Shown here one piece after another: positions 62,197 through 64,000 of a stretch of 64,000 nt of DNA. Within the stretch, counting starts at the first letter, position 1. Every line of letters starts with the position of its first letter. Origin of the DNA: Silurus meridionalis (taxonomy: Eukaryota > Chordata > Actinopteri > Siluriformes > Siluridae); the NCBI RefSeq assembly GCF_014805685.1, contig NC_060884.1:11628856-11692855 (forward strand), written 5' to 3'. The notes beneath the pieces were generated by a model that saw only the letters and a list, made by a program, of their open reading frames with translations, was not told the DNA's origin and did no database searches. A program made the translations under genes and the position numbers.

Positions 62197-62313
62197 CTGG
62201 ACGATGGATGGATGGAAGACGACAGAAATGATTTCCTGGACGATCTGCACATGGACATGCTCGAGCAGCAGCATAATCAGGCCATGCAGTTTACTGCCAG
62301 CATGCTCCAACAG
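62197..62313 (+). CDS. pdzrn3: pdzrn3 exon: acidic region after PDZ2
   Basis: Thirty-nine codons in phase 0, with a GGTACAG acceptor and a CAG-GTAAAG donor. The product opens [19 protein letters not shown] and ends [12 protein letters not shown]. The block [14 protein letters not shown] and the ending QAMQFTAS are what I recall for PDZRN3; PDZRN4 differs here (ERNEFLEEL type). This supports the paralogue call. The 669-base intron after it carries a (TA)n tract of about 70 bases. Confidence 0.93.
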
Positions 62314-62433
62314 GTAAAGCATTCCTTCAGAGAGACAGCAGTCCGATATCACAAGTCCATATCAGTCCAATATGTAGTCTCAGGCTCGCATACGCAAGTT
62401 CTTTTTGTATGTATTTTAGGGGACTTATATGAT

Positions 62434-62435
<2 letters not shown>

Positions 62436-62505
<70 letters not shown>
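62436..62505. repeat. (TA)n microsatellite
   Basis: About 34 TA units in the last intron before the large exon. Confidence 0.97.
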
Positions 62506-62507
<2 letters not shown>

Positions 62508-62982
62508 TGCTGTTTATTAGACTTTTAGAGGAATGAGGAGTGGCACAATAACGAGTATGTGAGAAAGACCACAACTCAAACTCCAACTTTTTCCTATAAA
62601 TTTCCATCCTTCTCTTTCTCCACTATAGACATATTTTCTGCAGTTATCTCCCCATCTCCTTCACTATTCAAAAACTCATTCCTAAGAGTCTTTATTAGGG
62701 AGTATTTTCTAGTAAAGCTGCTCAGAACTCTCCAGCCCAAGGTTGTTTTTTTTTTAACAGCTACCCAGTCTCCCTTACTGTCATTTACAGTAGTAAAGGG
62801 CATGTTCTGTACTGTCAAACAGACAATTCTGTGAATTTTGAGCAAAGGCAGATGTTTTGTCTTGTCAGCATTTACTTGGTGTAAACCTACAAACAATATA
62901 TTCAGTGGTATATTCATAACAAATCTCTCAAATCTCTCAAAAATTCCATTGTTCTTATTTCTTTTTTCTTCTTTTCTCCCAG

Positions 62983-64000
62983 AAGAAACCAGTGAAGAGT
63001 GGAGGCATGATGGACACAGGAACACTGCTGTCACATCAGCACGAGAAGGACAGTGGCCTGGGACGCACCGATGAAAGCACCCGCAATGATGAGAGCTCAG
63101 AGCAAGAGAACATCTGCGATGACCAGACCAGTGCCTCTACCACGCTGGGCAGCCACAGACGCCTGGCATACAGTCAGGACACACTGGGGAGCAGTGACCT
63201 TCCTTTCAGCAACGAATCCTTTATCTCAGCTGACTACACCGATGCAGACTTTCTGGGTGACTTTCCAGCTGATGAGTGCGAGCGCTTCCGAGAGCTGTTG
63301 GAGCTCAAATGCCAGGTGAAGAGTGGTGGTGGCTTGAGCATAAGTTGGCCCAGCTTCGGAGTAGACGGCGGACAAGGACTCTGTGGTGCAGGAGATGATG
63401 GCGTGGACAAGGAGCTGGAGCTTCTTAACGCAGAGCTGCGAAACATCGAACTAGAATGCCTGAGCATTGTGCGGGCTCATCGTACACAGCAGTTACGCGA
63501 GCAGCCATGGATGTTGCACAACAGTGGCTTTCGCAACTACAATACGAGCGTAGACGCACGGCGCCATGAGCTGGCTGATATCAGCGAGCTACCTGAGAAG
63601 TCGGACAAGGACAGCTCAAGTGCCTACAATACAGGAGAGAGCTGCCGCAGCACACCACTTACACTCGAGCTCTCACCGGACAACTCATTACGCAGAGCTA
63701 ATGAAGGGCTTGCAGAAGCCAGTGCAGGAGGTACTGGAACAGGCCCCAGCACCAGAGTCTTAAGGCCCTTGCTATCACCTGTCCAGGAGGCTACTGGCTC
63801 AAGCAGGATCCACACTGCCCCATCCAAAGAGCCTGATGCTGGCCACCATTCCGAGGCCAAAGATCGCAAGCCAAGTCGCCTCAGCCATCCGCACTCCCCC
63901 TACAAACATGCCCACATCCCAGCGCATGCTCAGCATTATCAAAGCTACATGCATTTGATTCAGCAAAAATCCGCCGTAGAGTACGCACAGAGCCAGGTGA
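62983..64000 (+). CDS. pdzrn3: pdzrn3 large 3' exon, partial (runs off the window)
   Basis: After a CTCCCAG acceptor the frame stays open for 339 codons plus one base to the window edge; no stop or 3' UTR is present. Family blocks in order are [20 protein letters not shown], the block around SQDTLGS and [47 protein letters not shown] (a likely coiled coil), [33 protein letters not shown], then [19 protein letters not shown] and [10 protein letters not shown]. The basic tail and the C-terminal PDZ ligand known in PDZRN3 lie beyond the window. Compared with the human protein as recalled, the stretch after CQVKS (about 63328-63405) is divergent and glycine-rich, and about four residues are missing before WMLHNSG. 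The last bases AGCCAG-GTGA resemble a splice donor, so an exon end there cannot be excluded, although mammals read through. Confidence 0.92.

Noticed and set aside
63053..63319. Open frames in other frames and on the minus strand within the last exon (also 63566-63763, 63234-63467, 63624-63869)
   Set aside because: They overlap the true PDZRN3 frame, which runs unbroken for 339 codons with family motifs; these are shadows.
62197..63999. Assignment to PDZRN4 instead of PDZRN3
   Set aside because: [18 protein letters not shown] and [15 protein letters not shown] fit PDZRN3 better than my recall of PDZRN4, which differs at these places.
63990..64000. AGCCAG-GTGA at the window edge as an exon end
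   Set aside because: It looks donor-like, but mammalian PDZRN3 reads through this point; undecidable without the next bases.

Overview
The window looks like teleost fish nuclear DNA. It is AT-rich, full of di-nucleotide microsatellites and of fish-type Tc1/mariner, SINE and LINE remnants, and it carries a vertebrate multi-exon gene with canonical GT-AG introns. An otophysan such as a catfish would fit the repeat types, but the species cannot be fixed from the sequence. Nothing bacterial (operons, ribosome binding sites, CRISPR) is present.

One protein-coding gene can be supported, on the + strand and open at the right edge: the PDZ and RING-finger scaffold/E3 ligase gene pdzrn3 (LNX3 family). 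Eight exons were assembled by hand: 44461-44529, 56363-56610, 58924-59011, 60778-60876, 61184-61246, 61332-61433, 62197-62313 and 62983 to beyond 64000. All junctions keep frame and give 601 codons plus one base. The first is an alternative first exon, with a TATA-like box about 210 bases before its ATG and a protein start MGCSLC. The transcript from it lacks the RING finger, the TRAF-type zinc finger and the first half of PDZ1. It keeps the end of PDZ1, all of PDZ2 and the long C-terminal region. The RING-encoding exons of the full-length form were not found and probably lie to the left of the window, so positions 1 to about 44,200 would be a large intron of that form.

Layout: 1-4960 is non-coding with a (CT)n tract; 4964-6310 holds two decayed Tc1-like elements; 6310-19690 is mostly unremarkable, with one Tc1 fragment near 12.4 kb; 19.7-21.1 kb is a cluster of transposon and SINE pieces; 29.2-30.2 kb holds the end of a non-LTR retrotransposon on the minus strand; 35.7-38.2 kb is a nest of microsatellites, a Tc1 copy, a complete TIR element and LINE tails; 39.1 kb has a tRNA-derived SINE; 44.2-44.5 kb is the internal promoter and first exon; 44.5-56.4 kb is intron with a terminal-inverted-repeat element, a LINE tail, a SINE with a near-perfect tRNA-Glu head (54764-54998) and several transposon-free stretches that may be conserved regulatory DNA; 56.4-64.0 kb carries the remaining exons with short introns. 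Several of those introns contain simple repeats, one of them directly at a splice donor.

In function, everything real here serves one locus. Two promoters (one outside the window, one at about 44.24 kb) would feed the same downstream exons, giving a RING ligase and a shorter form with a possible lipid anchor. All assignments to families come from recall of family sequences, not from a database search.
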